From Candidatus Hydrogenedentota bacterium (GTDB taxonomy: Bacteria; Hydrogenedentota; Hydrogenedentia; Hydrogenedentales; SLHB01): a DNA stretch of 64,000 bases. How positions within the stretch are numbered: position 1 is the first letter of the stretch; every line of letters begins with the position of its first letter. The notes below the pieces were generated by a model, which was not told where the DNA came from, did not search any database, and saw nothing but the letters and a program-made list of their open reading frames with translations. The stretch covers positions 62,001 through 126,000 of the forward strand of contig JADLHJ010000022.1 in the NCBI GenBank assembly GCA_020848835.1, read 5' to 3'. The translations under genes were made by a program, and so were the position numbers. This document shows, piece after piece, positions 61,178 through 64,000 of the stretch.

Positions 61178-62749
61178 ATGTCGGTGCAAAATCATTCCTC
61201 ATCATTTCTGCCGGGGCTCTGCCTTGGCGTTCTCGTATTCGTTTCTGGAGCTGCGGTGATGATCTACGAGTTCATCGCCGTGCGCATGTTGCAACGCTTT
61301 TACGGCAGCTCGCTGGAAGTCTGGTCCGCTGAAATCTCTGTGTGCCTGCTCGGTCTCGCCGCGGGCTATTCGCTCGGCGGCATGTTGGCCGATCGGTATC
61401 GTTCATGGTTGCCGTTGGGCATTGTGCTCATCATCGCGGGTATCACGGCGTGCTTCATGGAACCGATTGTAGTACGCGTTGCCGATCGCATTGCGCAGAA
61501 CGAAATGATGCGCTGGTGGGAACCGCTCGTGGCGTCTGCCGCAGCCACGCTCGCGCCGTTATTGGCCCTCGGCACTGTAATGCCGCAGGCGATACGTCTC
61601 GCTGTGACCCGCATCGAGAAGCTTGGCGCAGGCGCGGGTCGCATCGCTGCGCTTTCCACGATTGGTAGCATCTGCGGAACACTTGCTACGTCCACACTGT
61701 TTGTCCAGTGGGGAGTGCGCGAATCGCTTTATGCGACCTGCGGCGTCCTGATTGCGGGAGGAATACTAATTATGATCGTTCACTTCGCCACGCGGCGCAT
61801 GGCTGCCGCGATCACATCTGCTTCTGCAATGCTGCTATTCGCGCAAGCGGTACCCGCTCAAACGATCTACGAAGACTATTCCGCGTATCACCACATCCTC
61901 GTGCATGACGAAGACGGCAAGCGCGTTCTCTATTTCGACAGCTCTCCGCAAACAACGATGAACACCGCAGACACCTCCACCGGCGGTTTCGAATACACTG
62001 ACTTTTTCTACACCCCCTTGGTGCTGAATCCGACGATGAAATCCGTGCTCTTTGTTGGGCTTGGCGGTGGTACCGGGCCGAAAGCATTTCTTAAACATTT
62101 TCCAGACATGAAGATTGAGGTATCGGAGATCGATCCCGCCGTAGTGAAGGTGGCAAAGAAATACTTTGAAGTTCCCGAAGTTTCGCGCCTGCGCATTGTC
62201 ACCATCGATGGACGCACTTTTATCCAGCGGTCCAAGCAAACCTATGGCGCGATCATCATGGATGCCTACGCATCCGGTCCGAACGGCGCGTATCTCCCCT
62301 ACCATCTCGCCACGGAAGAATTTTTTAACGCCGCGAAAGAGCGCCTCGAAAATGGCGGTTGCCTCGTCTACAACGTAATGGGCGAATACGGCGGATCCAA
62401 CGACAAGATCGTGAGGGGCATGGTGAAAACTTTGGAAGCCGTTTTTCAGCATGTCTACGTTTTCCAGGCGGAATCCAGTTGGAATACTGTATTCATCGCG
62501 CAAAAGATCGACCACACCAAGCTCGCAGCGAACGGCACCGTCGAGGGCAAAGTGTGGCCCGAGGGACCGTGGCTGGCGCACCCCGCCAACCTGAGCGATC
62601 TCGCCGCCAAACTAATCGCTCAAGATAAAAAGTTTCCTGCGGACTTCGTAAAGCGCCTGACGCAGTTCTCCGCCGCCAGCAGCGCTCCGCGCGACGGCAC
62701 GTTATACACGGATAACAACGCGCCGGTGGATATCGCACAGGGCCGTTAG
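61178..62749 (+). CDS. Membrane-bound spermidine synthase-like protein
   Basis: A 523-residue fusion. Residues 1-225 contain about six membrane segments of the type fused to aminopropyltransferase domains in many bacteria; residues 230-500 are a spermidine-synthase fold (FVGLGGGTGPKAFLKHFPDMKIEVSEIDPAVVKVAKKYF, then VTIDGRTFIQRSKQTYGAIIMDAYA). The motif D-A-Y replaces the usual D-x-x-D acceptor pair in part, so the methyl/aminopropyl substrate is uncertain. Ends 6 bp from the convergent LysR gene. Confidence 0.92.
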   Translation: MSVQNHSSSFLPGLCLGVLVFVSGAAVMIYEFIAVRMLQRFYGSSLEVWSAEISVCLLGLAAGYSLGGMLADRYRSWLPLGIVLIIAGITACFMEPIVVRVADRIAQNEMMRWWEPLVASAAATLAPLLALGTVMPQAIRLAVTRIEKLGAGAGRIAALSTIGSICGTLATSTLFVQWGVRESLYATCGVLIAGGILIMIVHFATRRMAAAITSASAMLLFAQAVPAQTIYEDYSAYHHILVHDEDGKRVLYFDSSPQTTMNTADTSTGGFEYTDFFYTPLVLNPTMKSVLFVGLGGGTGPKAFLKHFPDMKIEVSEIDPAVVKVAKKYFEVPEVSRLRIVTIDGRTFIQRSKQTYGAIIMDAYASGPNGAYLPYHLATEEFFNAAKERLENGGCLVYNVMGEYGGSNDKIVRGMVKTLEAVFQHVYVFQAESSWNTVFIAQKIDHTKLAANGTVEGKVWPEGPWLAHPANLSDLAAKLIAQDKKFPADFVKRLTQFSAASSAPRDGTLYTDNNAPVDIAQGR

Positions 62750-62755
62750 CACCGC

Positions 62756-63610
62756 TCACAACAGTTTTAAGAATGCCTGCGCGGCGCGTGTTTGATAGGC
62801 GCCCTTCCGCCATACCGCGCCTATCGTCACGCGCGGCAATCCCGAGAAGGGCAGCACCGCAAGCTTGTTGTCGCGCGGTGTTATCGTTTCCTTTGGCAAG
62901 AAAGAAATGCCGATGCCTTCCGCAACATACCGCTTGATAACTTCAAAGCTGCTCGTGTCGAGCACGACATTGGGCGCAAAATCCCGCTCCGCAAAATAGT
63001 CGCGCAACAATCGTCCCGTACGTGTCACCTCTTCCAATAACAGAATCGGTTCACCGTGCAGGTCGCGGAGCCGAATCACAGGTCTCTTTGAAAGTGCGTG
63101 TCTCTTGGAAACCACGAGCACCAGTTCCTGTTGGAATAGCATGCGTTCTTCCAGTGCCGCGCGGACTGTGGGCAAGGTGAGAATCCCCAAGTCCAAATCG
63201 CCGCGCTCGACCAATGTCGCGATGATTTCCGTGGGGCGATTGACGATATGCAGTTTTGCTTTGGGTTGCTGACGCCGAAAACGCTGCACGATTTTGGGCA
63301 ATATATAGAGGGCAGTAGTATCGCTGGTGCCAAGTCGAAGCTCGCTCGATGCGGTCTCGTCGAAATCGCGCATGGCCGCCCGCAGGGCATCGGCATCGGT
63401 GAGCAGTTTGCGGGCCTGCGCATAAAACAGCGCACCTGCGGGTGTCGGTGCGGCGGTCTTGCGATCGATGAGCGCATGGCCCATTTCGCGCTCCAACGCC
63501 TTAATCTGGTGCGTGACGGCCGGTTGTGTGCGATGCACGCGCACGGCCGCGCTGCGGAAGCTGCCCGTTTCGATAATGGCCTTGAGCGACTGTAACTGAT
63601 CTAAGGTCAT
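62756..63610 (-). CDS. LysR family transcriptional regulator
   Basis: A 284-residue regulator. The N-terminal winged helix (LDQLQSLKAIIETGSFRSAAVRVHRTQPAVTHQIKALEREMGHALIDRKTAAPTPAGALFYAQA) is textbook. The effector domain is two-lobed (LRLGTSDTTALYILPKIVQRFRRQQPKAKLHIV). Divergent from purM; it probably regulates itself and possibly purM through the boxes at 63620-63658. Effector unknown; CysB/CbbR-like. Confidence 0.95.
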   Translation of the reverse strand: MTLDQLQSLKAIIETGSFRSAAVRVHRTQPAVTHQIKALEREMGHALIDRKTAAPTPAGALFYAQARKLLTDADALRAAMRDFDETASSELRLGTSDTTALYILPKIVQRFRRQQPKAKLHIVNRPTEIIATLVERGDLDLGILTLPTVRAALEERMLFQQELVLVVSKRHALSKRPVIRLRDLHGEPILLLEEVTRTGRLLRDYFAERDFAPNVVLDTSSFEVIKRYVAEGIGISFLPKETITPRDNKLAVLPFSGLPRVTIGAVWRKGAYQTRAAQAFLKLL

Positions 63611-63619
63611 TGTTCTACC

Positions 63620-63658
63620 GATAATAATAATTTATCAGACATATTGATTTAATTCAAT
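63620..63658. promoter_or_regulatory. Two LysR-type T-N11-A inverted repeats
   Basis: GATAA-N7-TTATC (63620-63636, T622 and A634 in T-N11-A register) and ATTGA-N6-TCAAT (63643-63658, T645 and A657). Their centres are about 22 bp apart, two helical turns, the spacing of a recognition and activation site pair. Confidence 0.6.
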
Positions 63659-63742
63659 TGCTTAATCACCACCATCCACCTATCCTAATGCCAAATCTTT
63701 TCTCGTGCCGCTGTGCGCACGAACATTCGAGGTGCAGAATCC

Positions 63743-64000
63743 ATGAGCGAAACGAAACCGGGGCTGACTTATCGCGATGCGGGAGTCGATATCGATGCCG
63801 CAGACAAGGCCGTCCGTGAAATTAAAAGCCTGGTCAACAAGACCTTTGACGACCGGGTGCTGTGCGATATCGGCACTTTCGGCGCAATGTACAGCTTGGA
63901 CACCAAGGGCATGGATGAGCCGGTGCTTGTGTCGAGCGTGGATGGCGTTGGCACGAAGATTAAGCTGGCATTCATGACCGGAAAGCACGATACGATCGGC
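63743..64000 (+). CDS. purM: Phosphoribosylformylglycinamidine cyclo-ligase PurM (5-prime part)
   Basis: The window closes 86 codons into this gene. The visible part has the AIR synthetase opening [21 protein letters not shown] and the active-site [13 protein letters not shown]. It catalyses ring closure giving aminoimidazole ribotide in purine synthesis. ATG 63743 has AGGTG upstream. Confidence 0.93.
   Translation, partial: MSETKPGLTYRDAGVDIDAADKAVREIKSLVNKTFDDRVLCDIGTFGAMYSLDTKGMDEPVLVSSVDGVGTKIKLAFMTGKHDTIG

Overview
The window is about 57% GC and densely coded on both strands. It looks like the chromosome of a Gram-negative, free-living bacterium close to the Planctomycetes/Lentisphaerae/Candidatus Hydrogenedentes grade; Hydrogenedentes is my best guess. 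This is inferred from a DUF1559-type prepilin, Tat-exported sulfatases and Gfo/Idh/MocA enzymes, a hydrazine-synthase-alpha-like haem protein, sigma factors with fused domains, and several outer-membrane TolC proteins. No rRNA, tRNA, CRISPR array, insertion sequence or phage gene was found.

Layout. 1-4122: end of a MacAB/TolC-type export operon with a small membrane protein. 4232-11159: hydrazine-synthase-alpha-like protein, an ECF sigma factor fused to a large C-terminal region, and two secreted alpha/beta hydrolases. 11244-15868 (minus): murC-ftsQ-ftsZ-pilT, a division cluster without ftsA in its usual place. 16182-19300: nitronate-monooxygenase-like protein, enoyl-CoA hydratase and a VapBC toxin-antitoxin pair. 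19355-23331: ECF sigma/anti-sigma pair, a 30-bp perfect palindrome, ferritin-like protein, SDR dehydrogenase and a small orphan. 23392-25494 (minus): a tight four-gene operon of two related small proteins, a beta-propeller and an acetyltransferase, function unknown. 25610-30058: sugar isomerase plus two sulfatases, probably for sulfated glycans. 30069-35794: a secreted STN-like protein, a receiver lacking its phospho-Asp, an oxidoreductase, a phosphatase-cytochrome fusion, a 46-residue protein with its own promoter and terminator, and a glycosyltransferase/methyltransferase-like fusion. 35839-38986: RDD protein and an ABC-2 type exporter. 39124-46157: TetR-controlled RND efflux operon ending in a YjbQ-family gene. 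46187-53445: methyltransferase, ankyrin lipoprotein, prepilin, oxidoreductase, acetyltransferase and a large secreted glycosidase-like protein. 53660-58543: two membrane proteins and a CCA-adding enzyme. 58645-64000: unknown exported protein, aldehyde dehydrogenase, membrane spermidine-synthase-like protein, a LysR regulator and the start of purM.

Themes. Much of the gene content concerns the cell surface: export pumps, secreted hydrolases and sulfatases, pili, and envelope sigma/anti-sigma signalling. Several palindromes sit at convergent gene junctions. The most unusual items are the four-gene operon at 23392-25494, the phosphatase-cytochrome fusion, the sigma-factor fusion, the 46-residue transcription unit, and the pseudo-receiver.
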